64,000 nt of DNA from an uncultured Flavobacteriaceae bacterium (lineage in GTDB: Bacteria > Bacteroidota > Bacteroidia > Flavobacteriales > Flavobacteriaceae). Shown here piece by piece: positions 8,864 to 16,560 of the stretch (position 1 is its first letter; each line of letters starts with the position of its first letter). The position numbers were made by a program, and so were the translations under genes. The notes under the pieces are model-generated. The model saw only the letters and a program-made list of their open reading frames with translations, was not told the DNA's origin and ran no database searches. The stretch lies in NCBI GenBank assembly GCA_947494325.1, contig CANLUS010000003.1, positions 124,001 to 188,000 on the forward strand, written 5' to 3'.

Positions 8864-9871
8864 TTAAGAAATTACCTTACTTGAAATCAAATTGTTAGCC
8901 AATAGATATTCGGCAATTTGAACGGCATTTGTTGCAGCTCCTTTTCGCAGATTATCAGAAACTATCCACATATTTAATGTTTTTGGTTGTGATAAATCTC
9001 GACGTATTCTTCCTACAAAAACATCATCTTTACCTTCTGCATAAATAGGCATAGGGTAAGTATTGGTATCTGTATTATCTTGAACAGTTACGCCATCAGT
9101 TTCGCTCAAAAGCTTACGTACTTCCGATTCATCGAATTCATTCTCAAATTCGATATTTACACTTTCGCTATGTCCTCCCACTACAGGTATTCTTACAGCA
9201 GTTGCAGTGATGGCAATTGATCTATCATCTAAAATTTTTTGAGTCTCCCGAACTAATTTTAATTCCTCTTTAGTATAGCCATTGCTTTCGAATACATCAC
9301 AATGCGGAATGGCATTTCTATGAATAGGATAATGATACGCCATTTCACCTTTTTTATTATCATATTCATTTTCTAGCTGTTGAACCGCTTTTACTCCGGT
9401 TCCTGTGATAGATTGATATGTTGAGATTACCAACCTTTTTATATCGTATTTTTTATGTAATGGAGCTAAGGCCATTACCATCTGAATGGTTGAACAATTA
9501 GGATTGGCAATTATCAGATCTTCTTCTGTTAATGAAGATGCATTTATTTCTGGGACAACCAATTTTTTTGTTGCATCCATGCGCCATGCAGAAGAATTGT
9601 CAATTACAATGGTTCCTACTTCAGCAAATTTTGGTGCCCATTCTAATGAAGTTCCACCACCTGCAGAAAACAAGGCAACATCTAAGTGCATGTCTACGGC
9701 AGTTTGTAGTCCAACAACGGAATATTGGTCTCCTTTAAAAACTATTTTTTTACCTACTGATCTTTCCGAGGCCACTGGGATCAATTCTGTAACTGGAAAA
9801 TTTCTTTTTTCTAATGTTTTTAACATTACTTGGCCTACCATTCCGGTAGCGCCAACAACTGCAACTCTCAT
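8864..9871 (-). CDS. asd: aspartate-semialdehyde dehydrogenase
   Basis: Catalyses NADPH-dependent reduction of aspartyl phosphate to aspartate semialdehyde, the branch point to lysine, threonine, methionine and diaminopimelate. From the ATG at 9871 the 335-residue protein begins directly with the Rossmann motif GATGMVG (7-13) and has the catalytic Cys126 in NPNCSTIQ. An in-frame start at 9970 would add 33 residues without family support. The later RIPVVGGHSESVNIEF segment carries the acid/base His region. Length is typical. Apparently monocistronic and cytoplasmic. Confidence 0.95.
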   Translation of the reverse strand: MRVAVVGATGMVGQVMLKTLEKRNFPVTELIPVASERSVGKKIVFKGDQYSVVGLQTAVDMHLDVALFSAGGGTSLEWAPKFAEVGTIVIDNSSAWRMDATKKLVVPEINASSLTEEDLIIANPNCSTIQMVMALAPLHKKYDIKRLVISTYQSITGTGVKAVQQLENEYDNKKGEMAYHYPIHRNAIPHCDVFESNGYTKEELKLVRETQKILDDRSIAITATAVRIPVVGGHSESVNIEFENEFDESEVRKLLSETDGVTVQDNTDTNTYPMPIYAEGKDDVFVGRIRRDLSQPKTLNMWIVSDNLRKGAATNAVQIAEYLLANNLISSKVIS

Positions 9872-10019
9872 GAATCTAATTTTAATATTCTTCCTGCAAA
9901 GGTTAAAAAAAAACTTATAGATAGATACTTTACGCGTCGTAAAATGTTTTGAAAGTTGAATTTTTATCAAATTCTAGTAAAATGTTGTAATTTTTGATAC
10001 AAAAAGTAGGTAAAAGCAT

Positions 10020-10027
10020 TATTTTTG
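10020..10027 (+). promoter_or_regulatory. candidate -7 box of trhO
   Basis: TATTTTTG matches TAnnTTTG about 43 bp upstream of the trhO start. The nearest TTG upstream is 23 bp away rather than the preferred 19, so the match is partial. Confidence 0.4.
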
Positions 10028-10069
10028 CCGAAAATATAACTATTCTTTTAACTTATAAATTGGTATAGC

Positions 10070-11101
10070 ATGCAACTGTACAATACATTAAGCGCGAAAG
10101 AAAGGGCTGTATTAATCGAAGAAGCTGGTCAGCAACGATTAACCTTATCTTTCTATCAATATGCGCACATTGGAAATCCTGAATTATTTAGAAATTTTTT
10201 ATTCATAGCTTGGAACGAACTAAACGTTTTAGGTAGGATTTATGTAGCCCATGAGGGTATAAATGGCCAACTGTCGGTTCCTGCCGAGAATTTTGATGCC
10301 TTAAAAGCTCATATAGATAGTATTTCTTTTCTCGAAAATGTACGATTAAATATTGCCGTTGAACAAGATAATATGTCATTCTTGAAACTCAAAGTAAAGG
10401 TTCGTAAAAAGATTGTTGCTGATGGGTTGGTTGATGAAACTTTTGACGTTACTGATAAAGGCGTTCATTTGAAGGCATATGAATTTAATAAGTTGTTAGA
10501 AGATCCGAACACAATTTGTGTTGACATGCGCAATCATTATGAAAGTGAAATTGGCCATTTTGAAGGGGCAATTACTCCAGATGTCGATACTTTTAGAGAT
10601 TCGTTAGATATTATTGAAGAAGATTTAAAAGATCATAAAGAAGATAAGAATTTATTAATGTATTGTACGGGAGGAATCCGTTGTGAAAAAGCTAGTGCAT
10701 ATTATAAGCACAAAGGTTTTAAAAATGTTTTTCAGTTAGAAGGTGGTATTATAGAATATGTACGTCAAGTAAAAAATGAAAAGTTAGAAAATAAATTTAT
10801 TGGTAAGAATTTTGTGTTTGATCATAGAAGAGGAGAACGTATTTCTGACGATGTGATAGCGCAATGTCATCAATGTGGAGAAGCTTGCGATACCCATGTT
10901 AATTGTGAAAACGAAGCCTGTCATTTATTATTTATCCAATGCGATTCCTGTCGAAATAAGATGCAAGGTTGCTGTTCGACAGAGTGTCAAGATATTTACA
11001 ATTTACCATTTGAAGAACAAAAGGCTCTTCGTAAAGGAACACACAATAGCAATAAAATATTTAAGAAAGGACGCTCTGAAGTATTAAAATACAAGAAATA
11101 G
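10070..11101 (+). CDS. trhO: tRNA uridine-34 hydroxylase TrhO (rhodanese-related)
   Basis: A 343-residue protein of the YceA/TrhO family, which hydroxylates uridine 34 of certain tRNAs to 5-hydroxyuridine, the first step of cmo5U formation. An N-terminal acylphosphatase-like domain (about 25-115) precedes a rhodanese domain whose active loop CTGGIRCEK holds the catalytic Cys199. A Cys-rich C-terminal region (CHQCGEACDTHVNC, CDSCRNKMQGCC) can bind a metal and is characteristic of this family. Length is typical. It stands alone, 2 bp from the convergent small membrane protein gene. Confidence 0.92.
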   Translation: MQLYNTLSAKERAVLIEEAGQQRLTLSFYQYAHIGNPELFRNFLFIAWNELNVLGRIYVAHEGINGQLSVPAENFDALKAHIDSISFLENVRLNIAVEQDNMSFLKLKVKVRKKIVADGLVDETFDVTDKGVHLKAYEFNKLLEDPNTICVDMRNHYESEIGHFEGAITPDVDTFRDSLDIIEEDLKDHKEDKNLLMYCTGGIRCEKASAYYKHKGFKNVFQLEGGIIEYVRQVKNEKLENKFIGKNFVFDHRRGERISDDVIAQCHQCGEACDTHVNCENEACHLLFIQCDSCRNKMQGCCSTECQDIYNLPFEEQKALRKGTHNSNKIFKKGRSEVLKYKK

Positions 11102-11102
11102 C

Positions 11103-11288
11103 TTAATGTAGTGCAAAAGCAATAGCGGCAAAAGAAGCAATTACAAGCACAATACCTAAGGCTACAACCCATACCTTTTTATAGTAAATTTTGTGCAGAT
11201 AAATATCTTTTCGATAGCTCCAAATTAGAATCGCTGCGAAGACGAGAATAAAGAATAAAGCAAATAATTTCTGACCGCTACTAAACAT
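11103..11288 (-). CDS. small two-helix membrane protein
   Basis: Encodes 61 residues with two predicted transmembrane helices (LFALFFILVFAAILIW and VVALGIVLVIASFAAIA) joined by a basic loop (YRKDIYLHKIYYKK), so the loop should face the cytoplasm. No family is recognised. It is convergent with trhO with a 1-bp gap and divergent from the SDR gene. The clean membrane pattern and good start support it as real. No function can be proposed. Confidence 0.65.
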   Translation of the reverse strand: MFSSGQKLFALFFILVFAAILIWSYRKDIYLHKIYYKKVWVVALGIVLVIASFAAIAFALH

Positions 11289-11345
11289 ATTTAGTTATAT
11301 TTATCACTGCAAAAATAATCATTTTTGCGGATTAAAATTCAATAT

Positions 11346-12068
11346 ATGAGTAAGAATGCAATTGTATTCGGAGCTACTTCCGGTATGGGAAAAGAATTGG
11401 CCAAATTATTAGTAAATGATGGTTATAGAGTAATGATTACTGGTAGGCGTATAGAACGTTTAGAAGAAATAAAGCAAGAAAATAGCGAGGGTTATGTCGT
11501 GCAACAACACGATATTACGGATCTTGAGGCGACCGAAAAACTATTTGAGAAATTACCAACAGTTTTTGAAAGTGTTGATCTCGTGGTACACAATGCTGGG
11601 ATTGCAACACCAAATTATAACTTAGATTGGGAAAAAGGGGGCCCGACAGTCTATACGAATGTTGTTGGAGCTACACGGGTATATCAATTAGCCTATAACT
11701 ATTTTGCAAAGCAAGGACATGGTCATTTAGTCGGTGTTACCTCTGTTGCTTCTTTGAGAGGAAACAGGCAAGTGCCAGAATATCATGCGTCGAAAGCCTA
11801 TCAAGCGAGTTATTTAGAGTCGTTGTATATGAAATCTTTACGAACGAAAAAGGCGAAAATAAATGTTACCGAGATCGTTCCGGGTTTTGTGGATACTGAT
11901 ATTATTATGGGTAAAACATTTTGGATGGCTTCAGTAGAGAAGGCTACGAAACAAATGTACACTGCGATCAAACGTAAAAAACGTAGAACTTATATAACCA
12001 AGCGTTGGAGATTAGTGGGGGCTGTATTGAAAGTGGTATCTCCTAAAATGTACATGAAATTGATGTAA
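11346..12068 (+). CDS. SDR family NAD(P)-dependent oxidoreductase
   Basis: A classical short-chain dehydrogenase of 240 residues from the ATG at 11346, chosen because the cofactor motif GATSGMG then lies at the usual distance from the N-terminus. An upstream in-frame start at 11325 adds only 7 residues. It shows the NAG motif (VHNAGIA), the catalytic Ser in TSVAS and the YHASK pair of catalytic Tyr and Lys. The C-terminal basic stretch IKRKKRRTYITKRW resembles SDRs that associate with membranes. Substrate is unknown. The MazG-like gene follows after 17 bp and is probably co-transcribed. Confidence 0.88.
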   Translation: MSKNAIVFGATSGMGKELAKLLVNDGYRVMITGRRIERLEEIKQENSEGYVVQQHDITDLEATEKLFEKLPTVFESVDLVVHNAGIATPNYNLDWEKGGPTVYTNVVGATRVYQLAYNYFAKQGHGHLVGVTSVASLRGNRQVPEYHASKAYQASYLESLYMKSLRTKKAKINVTEIVPGFVDTDIIMGKTFWMASVEKATKQMYTAIKRKKRRTYITKRWRLVGAVLKVVSPKMYMKLM

Positions 12069-12085
12069 TAAAATCTAATTAAGAA

Positions 12086-12472
12086 ATGAAAAAAAAGATA
12101 AAAGCCGTTAAAAAATTCCATAAAGCTTTCGGAATTGGCTACAAAAAAACACCAATTGCCAAGTTAGATGATAGTAAATTGAAATTACGATTTGACTTAA
12201 TGCAAGAAGAAAATGAAGAGTATTTAGAAGCCGCTAAAAATGATGATTTGGTTGAAGTGGCAGATGCCTTGGGCGATATGCTATATATCTTGTGTGGTAC
12301 CATTATAGAGCATGGCATGCAGGATAAAATTTCGACTGTCTTTAACGAAATTCAACGTAGCAACATGAGTAAATTAGGAGCAGATGGGAAACCTATTTAT
12401 CGTGAAGATGGGAAAGTGATGAAAGGCCCAAATTACTTTAAACCAAATATTGCAGAGATCTTAGATAAATAA
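12086..12472 (+). CDS. MazG/PRA-PH-like nucleotide pyrophosphohydrolase
   Basis: A 128-residue all-alpha protein. The acidic helices EENEEYLEAAKNDDLVEVAD and ALGDMLY carry the ExxE and ExxD magnesium-binding pattern of the MazG, dUTPase and phosphoribosyl-ATP pyrophosphatase superfamily. These enzymes split NTPs or related nucleotides into monophosphate and pyrophosphate; the substrate here cannot be told. The C-terminal part (YREDGKVMKGPNYFKPNI) is typical of the family members annotated as phosphoribosyl-ATP pyrophosphohydrolase-like. A terminator follows immediately. Confidence 0.82.
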   Translation: MKKKIKAVKKFHKAFGIGYKKTPIAKLDDSKLKLRFDLMQEENEEYLEAAKNDDLVEVADALGDMLYILCGTIIEHGMQDKISTVFNEIQRSNMSKLGADGKPIYREDGKVMKGPNYFKPNIAEILDK

Positions 12473-12500
12473 AAAAGGCGCTCAGATGAGCGCCTTTTTT
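12471..12500. terminator. bidirectional terminator
   Basis: A GC-rich 7-bp core stem (GGCGCTC, loop AGAT, GAGCGCC) is flanked by six A and six T residues, so it works on either strand. It separates the MazG-like gene from convergent ilvE. Confidence 0.92.
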
Positions 12501-12502
12501 AT

Positions 12503-13573
12503 TTATTTTACTTGATATCGCCAGCCAAAATTATCTTCGGCACGGTTATATTGAATATCTGTGATGCGCTTTTTAAAACGAGCAGCATAACTATTTTCAA
12601 TCGTTGGTAATTCATAATCTTGATCTTGAAAACCAAATCCTGATATCGGGGATACAACGGCAGCTGTACCAGCTCCAAACATTTCTTTCAGAGTTCCGTT
12701 GTTTGAAGCATCTACAAGTTCTTTAACTGAAATCTTACGCACTTCAACCGTAATTCCTTCTTCTTCCGCAATGGAAATAATACTTTTACGAGTAATACCA
12801 TCTAGAATTCTATCACTCGTCGGACATGTTAGTAAAGTGTCACCAATACGCACAAATACATTCATAGCTCCAGCTTCTTCAATATACTCATGTGTATTGT
12901 CATCTGTCCAAATAACTTGCTGATAACCTTTTGCTTTTGCTAATTGTGTAGGATAAAACTGACCGGCATAGTTACCGCCAGCTTTCGCAAAACCAACACC
13001 TCCATTTGCAGAACGCGAATAGTTCTGTTCTATTAAAACTTTTACTTCACCACCGAAATAGGCGCCAGATGGTGAGCAAGCGATAACAAACTTGTATTCG
13101 TCAGCAGGTGATGCATGGAAACCGTTTCCTGTTGCTAGTACAAACGGACGAATGTACATAGAACTTCCTGGTGTTGTAGGAATCCAATTACTTTCTATTT
13201 TCAATAGTGTTTTTAAACCTTCCATAAAGTAGTCTTCAGGAAATTCTGGCATTGATAATCTTCTCGCAGAAATATTAATTCTTTTCTGATTATCTAATGG
13301 TCTAAACAACCAAATTTGATCTTCTTCATCTTTATAAGCCTTCATGCCTTCAAAAATTGACTGACCATAATGAAATATTTTGGCAGAAGGGTCTAGACTA
13401 ATATTTTGATATGGTACGACAGCAGGTTGTTGCCATTTTCCATCTTTATAATCACAAACGAACATGTGATCGGTGGTTACCTGGCCAAAAGGTAAATTAT
13501 CAAAGTCTACTTCATTAATCTTAGAAGTTGAAGCTTTTTTGACAGTTATTTTCGTTGATATATCTACGCTCAT
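12503..13573 (-). CDS. ilvE: branched-chain amino acid aminotransferase
   Basis: A fold type IV PLP enzyme of 356 residues that moves the amino group between leucine, isoleucine or valine and 2-oxoglutarate. The PLP lysine is in FAKAGGNYAG, and the family blocks YGQSIFEGMKAY, SMYIRPFVLATG and MFGAGTAAVVSP are present, the last typical of the eukaryote-like (BCAT type 2) group. The start at 13573 gives MSVDIST; an upstream in-frame ATG at 13597 lies inside the likely -7 box region. Cytoplasmic and monocistronic. Confidence 0.95.
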   Translation of the reverse strand: MSVDISTKITVKKASTSKINEVDFDNLPFGQVTTDHMFVCDYKDGKWQQPAVVPYQNISLDPSAKIFHYGQSIFEGMKAYKDEEDQIWLFRPLDNQKRINISARRLSMPEFPEDYFMEGLKTLLKIESNWIPTTPGSSMYIRPFVLATGNGFHASPADEYKFVIACSPSGAYFGGEVKVLIEQNYSRSANGGVGFAKAGGNYAGQFYPTQLAKAKGYQQVIWTDDNTHEYIEEAGAMNVFVRIGDTLLTCPTSDRILDGITRKSIISIAEEEGITVEVRKISVKELVDASNNGTLKEMFGAGTAAVVSPISGFGFQDQDYELPTIENSYAARFKKRITDIQYNRAEDNFGWRYQVK

Positions 13574-13594
13574 AATTATACTTAATTGAAAGTG

Positions 13595-13602
13595 CAAAAG
13601 TA
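13595..13602 (-). promoter_or_regulatory. candidate -7 box of ilvE
   Basis: On the - strand the sequence reads TACTTTTG, matching TAnnTTTG, 21 bp upstream of the chosen ilvE start. No clear -33 TTG is present at the standard spacing. Confidence 0.45.
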
Positions 13603-13759
13603 CGTATTTTAAAGCTTATATAATAACTTGAAAGTTTTTAATTATGATTTTAAACTATATTGATTAATTGTGTTAAATTTCATTATAATCTTTAACAAGG
13701 AAGTACAGATTCTCATTATTTTGTTATCTAAATATGCTAGTAAAACTTAAATAAAATTC

Positions 13760-13767
13760 TAACTTTG
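13760..13767 (+). promoter_or_regulatory. candidate -7 box of the DUF4920 gene
   Basis: TAACTTTG matches TAnnTTTG and lies 23 bp before the start codon. No -33 TTG at 19 bp spacing was found. Confidence 0.45.
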
Positions 13768-13790
13768 TAATTGTTTAAAACTGTATAGAA

Positions 13791-14288
13791 ATGAAAAAAA
13801 TAGGCTTTATATTACTTTGTGTGTTAACAGTATTTGCTTGCAAAGAAGAAAAGGAAAAGGTTGAGGAAATTAAAAAAGAACCGATCGCTTATGCCTCTTT
13901 TGGTGAAAAAATATCAGATGAAAATGTCGTTTCTAAAGAATTGGCAGCTAAAGAGTTTGATAACTTAAAAGAAGGCGACACCATCAATTTAAAGTTTACG
14001 TCGACTATCAACGAAGTTTGTACTAAAAAGGGATGTTGGATGAAATTAGACTTAGGCAATAATAACGAATCAATGGTACGGTTTAAGGACTATGGTTTTT
14101 TTATGCCACTCGATGCCGACAATAAAGAAGTTATTGTGAACGGTCGAGCTTTTGTTTCAAAAACACCCGTTGAAGAATTAAAACATTACGCCAAAGACAG
14201 TGGTAAATCTGAAGAAGAAATTGCCGCAATCACTGAGCCTGAGTTTACCTTCGCCTTTGAAGCCGATGGCGTATTGTTAAAAGAATAA
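13791..14288 (+). CDS. DUF4920 domain-containing lipoprotein
   Basis: The 165-residue lipoprotein (lipobox VFAC, Cys17) has a charged linker (KEEKEKVEEIKKEP) and then the DUF4920 domain with its key segment CTKKGCWMKLDLG, containing two cysteines, followed by VRFKDYGFFMPLD. The domain is common in Bacteroidota and resembles an OB-like fold; its role is unknown, though the conserved CxKxGCWM suggests metal or redox function. The mnmD gene follows after 9 bp, so the two are probably co-transcribed. Confidence 0.88.
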   Translation: MKKIGFILLCVLTVFACKEEKEKVEEIKKEPIAYASFGEKISDENVVSKELAAKEFDNLKEGDTINLKFTSTINEVCTKKGCWMKLDLGNNNESMVRFKDYGFFMPLDADNKEVIVNGRAFVSKTPVEELKHYAKDSGKSEEEIAAITEPEFTFAFEADGVLLKE

Positions 14289-14297
14289 TTCTCTGCG

Positions 14298-14969
14298 TTG
14301 AAAAGAGAAATTATCATTACTTCTGATGGCTCCACAACAATTCATTTACCCGAATGGAATGAGCAATACCATTCGAAACATGGAGCTATTCAAGAGGCTT
14401 ATCATGTTTTCATAAGAAGTGGATTGCATTATTGTAAGGATCTTGACCATGTGAACATACTCGAGATTGGTTTTGGAACCGGACTTAATTGTTTGATCAC
14501 CATGATAGAAGCGATGAAGCTAAATTTAATGATTAACTATACTGGTGTAGAGGCTTATCCAGTCAAGGAGGAAGAGATTCAAAAATTGAATTATATTGAA
14601 GAGTTAAATGCTCAGCTATATTTGAATGATTTTATCAAAATGCATGCCTCTTCATGGGATTCTAAAAATCAAGTGAAACCACAATTTTCTCTGACCAAAA
14701 GGGAACAGTTTTTTCATCAAATTGATGATACTGATGCCTTTCACTTGATTTATTTTGATGCATTCGGAGCAAGAGTACAACCTGAGTTATGGACAGTTTC
14801 TATATTTCAAAAAATGTATGACGCATTACAAGAAAAAGGCACATTAGTGACATATTCGGCAAAGGGAAGTGTGCGCCGTGCAATGCAAGAAGTAGGTTTT
14901 GTTGTTGAGAGATTACCAGGTCCTCCTGGAAAAAGAGAAATGCTGCGTGCAATAAAGCATTCGATGTGA
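14298..14969 (+). CDS. mnmD: tRNA mnm5s2U-type methyltransferase MnmD
   Basis: A 223-residue SAM-dependent methyltransferase of the DUF752/MnmD family, the stand-alone equivalent of the methyltransferase half of MnmC, which completes mnm5(s2)U at tRNA position 34. The SAM motif LEIGFGTGLN sits near residue 56, and the family blocks IYFDAFGARVQPELW and TYSAKGSVRRAM with PGPPGKREM are intact. It starts with TTG at 14298, the first codon that keeps the N-terminus KREIIITSDGS. The last nine codons and stop are part of a 34-bp tandem repeat that continues downstream, which is unusual. Confidence 0.9.
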   Translation: MKREIIITSDGSTTIHLPEWNEQYHSKHGAIQEAYHVFIRSGLHYCKDLDHVNILEIGFGTGLNCLITMIEAMKLNLMINYTGVEAYPVKEEEIQKLNYIEELNAQLYLNDFIKMHASSWDSKNQVKPQFSLTKREQFFHQIDDTDAFHLIYFDAFGARVQPELWTVSIFQKMYDALQEKGTLVTYSAKGSVRRAMQEVGFVVERLPGPPGKREMLRAIKHSM

Positions 14970-15104
14970 TCAAATGCTGCGTGCAATAAAGCATTCGATG
15001 TGATCAAATGCTGCGTGCAATAAAGAATTCGATGTGATCAAATGCTGCGTGCAATAAAGCATTCGATGTGATCAAATGCTGCGTGCAACAAAGTATTGAA
15101 TCAA
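14940..15104 (+). repeat. 34-bp tandem repeat, four full copies plus a degenerate fifth
   Basis: Copies start at 14940, 14974, 15008 and 15042. They are identical except for one C-to-A change in copy 3 (GCATT to GAATT). A fifth copy from 15076 decays after about 15 bases. Copy 1 contains the last codons and the TGA stop of mnmD, so the array seems to have grown by duplication of the gene's 3' end. Each unit has AATGC and GCATT arms that can form a small hairpin, and a TGATCA palindrome. Confidence 0.97.
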
Positions 15105-15218
15105 GTAACATACTTTGATAAATTTGGTTTTATCTTACCCTATTTGTTTTTTGTACACACTAAAAAAATAAATACCTTTAATGTAACCGAAACGCTATAG
15201 TTGTAGTCATATGTAGAA

Positions 15219-15794
15219 ATGAGACAACCAAAAGACCAAATTTATATAGATAAAGTGCTGCAGGGAGATCCTGAATCATTTAGCTATCTTGTAGAGCAGT
15301 ACAAGGATATGGCGTATACAGTAGCAATAAAAATTGTGAGAAATGCCGAGGATGCTGAAGAAGTCGCGCAAGATAGTTTTGTAAAGGCTTTTCAGCAGTT
15401 AAAAACCTTTCAAGGGAAATCTAAATTTTCGACATGGCTATATACAATTGTGTATAGAACGGCGATATCAAAAACGAGAAAGAAGAAAGTTGAAACAACC
15501 AATATTGACGAATATGTCATAGATAATTATTCAACTGGAGGGTCATTTTCTCAAATCGAAGAATTAAAAAAAGAAGAACAACAGAAATATATTAAAGCTG
15601 CGATTGACAAATTACCAGAATTAGATGCTTTATTAGTAACTTTATTCTATGTAAATGATAATAGCTTAGATGAGATAGAGAAAATTACAGGATACTCTAA
15701 AACAAATGTTAAGGTAAGATTGTTTCGAGCTCGAAAAAAATTATATAAGTCATTAGAACTTTTTCTGGATAAAGAATTGAAAACTATTTTATAG
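15219..15794 (+). CDS. ECF-type RNA polymerase sigma factor
   Basis: A 191-residue sigma-70 family protein with only regions 2 and 4. Region 2 (about 20-90) includes DAEEVAQDSFVKAFQQL and KFSTWLYTIVYRTA, and region 4 (about 130-185) includes the helix-turn-helix LDEIEKITGYSKTNVKVRLFRARKKL. ECF factors direct RNA polymerase to a small regulon, usually under control of an anti-sigma factor. The next gene starts 1 bp after the stop and encodes a membrane protein that may be that partner. The target regulon is unknown; the OmpA-like gene downstream is a candidate. Confidence 0.92.
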   Translation: MRQPKDQIYIDKVLQGDPESFSYLVEQYKDMAYTVAIKIVRNAEDAEEVAQDSFVKAFQQLKTFQGKSKFSTWLYTIVYRTAISKTRKKKVETTNIDEYVIDNYSTGGSFSQIEELKKEEQQKYIKAAIDKLPELDALLVTLFYVNDNSLDEIEKITGYSKTNVKVRLFRARKKLYKSLELFLDKELKTIL

Positions 15795-15795
15795 T

Positions 15796-16311
15796 ATGAG
15801 TAAGAGAAATAAAGAACACATAAAAAAAATCCTGCGTGAAGCTGGTGTTGAAAATGCACCGAAGAATTTTACGCAGCAAGTAATGCAAGATATCTTTGTT
15901 TCGACCAGTGAAGAAGGTTTACAAGATGGTAAACTGAAGACCTTGCTAAAAGAACCAATTTTAGAAACGCCTTCTAACACATTTGTCGCGAATGTTATGA
16001 AGGATATACGTGCACAGCAAAATCTAGAATATAAACCATTAATTAGTAAGAAAGGATGGTTAATTATCAGCACTTTTTTTATAGGAATAATTGTCTTTAT
16101 CTTTTTTAAGGAGGGGCCCCAAGAACCTTCGGCTATATTGGCTAAAATAGTACCTTATCTTGAACAGACAAAGAATATGTTTGATCTTCCATTAACAGAA
16201 AATCAATTTTTTAAAGCACCCCAACTTTCGCCGATTTTAGCAATCAGTTTGTTTTGTTTAAGCAGTATGTTATTATTCGATATGCTACTTAAAAGAAGGC
16301 TTTTTACTTAG
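15796..16311 (+). CDS. putative anti-sigma-like membrane protein
   Basis: The 171-residue protein has no recognised domain. An N-terminal region of about 90 residues is polar and helical and holds two similar short segments (KNFTQQVMQDI at about 23 and NTFVANVMKDI at about 59), suggesting an internal duplication. Two transmembrane helices follow (WLIISTFFIGIIVFIFF and ILAISLFCLSSMLLF). Its 1-bp spacing to the ECF sigma gene and its cytoplasmic-domain-plus-membrane layout suggest an anti-sigma or sigma-modulating role, but the classical HxxxCxxC zinc motif is absent. Functional assignment is inference from position. Confidence 0.7.
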   Translation: MSKRNKEHIKKILREAGVENAPKNFTQQVMQDIFVSTSEEGLQDGKLKTLLKEPILETPSNTFVANVMKDIRAQQNLEYKPLISKKGWLIISTFFIGIIVFIFFKEGPQEPSAILAKIVPYLEQTKNMFDLPLTENQFFKAPQLSPILAISLFCLSSMLLFDMLLKRRLFT

Positions 16312-16416
16312 TTTTTTATTAATAATGTTCAAATAAGTAAAGTTTTAAGATGATTTTTTTAACAATGGTCAAATCATATTAATAATTAGATGCTCCTATA
16401 ATTTCATTTTTATTTG

Positions 16417-16424
16417 TAAATTTG
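16417..16424 (+). promoter_or_regulatory. candidate -7 box of the OmpA-like gene
   Basis: TAAATTTG matches TAnnTTTG and would give a leader of about 130 nt. No clear -33 TTG at the standard spacing. Confidence 0.4.
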
Positions 16425-16560
16425 ACTCCTGTAAAAATCTTCGTCTCCCTTTTTTTACACTACTTAAGGTAAAAAACGAATCGCAAGGTTTATATAATAA
16501 ATTGTAAGGAATTCTTTAAAGGTATAGCATTAGAACTGTGCTTTTATAAAAATGTATGTT

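Noticed and set aside
14800-15007. Two - strand open frames across the 34-bp repeats
   Set aside because: They repeat the same short peptide because they cross the tandem array, and they overlap mnmD antisense. No coding signal.
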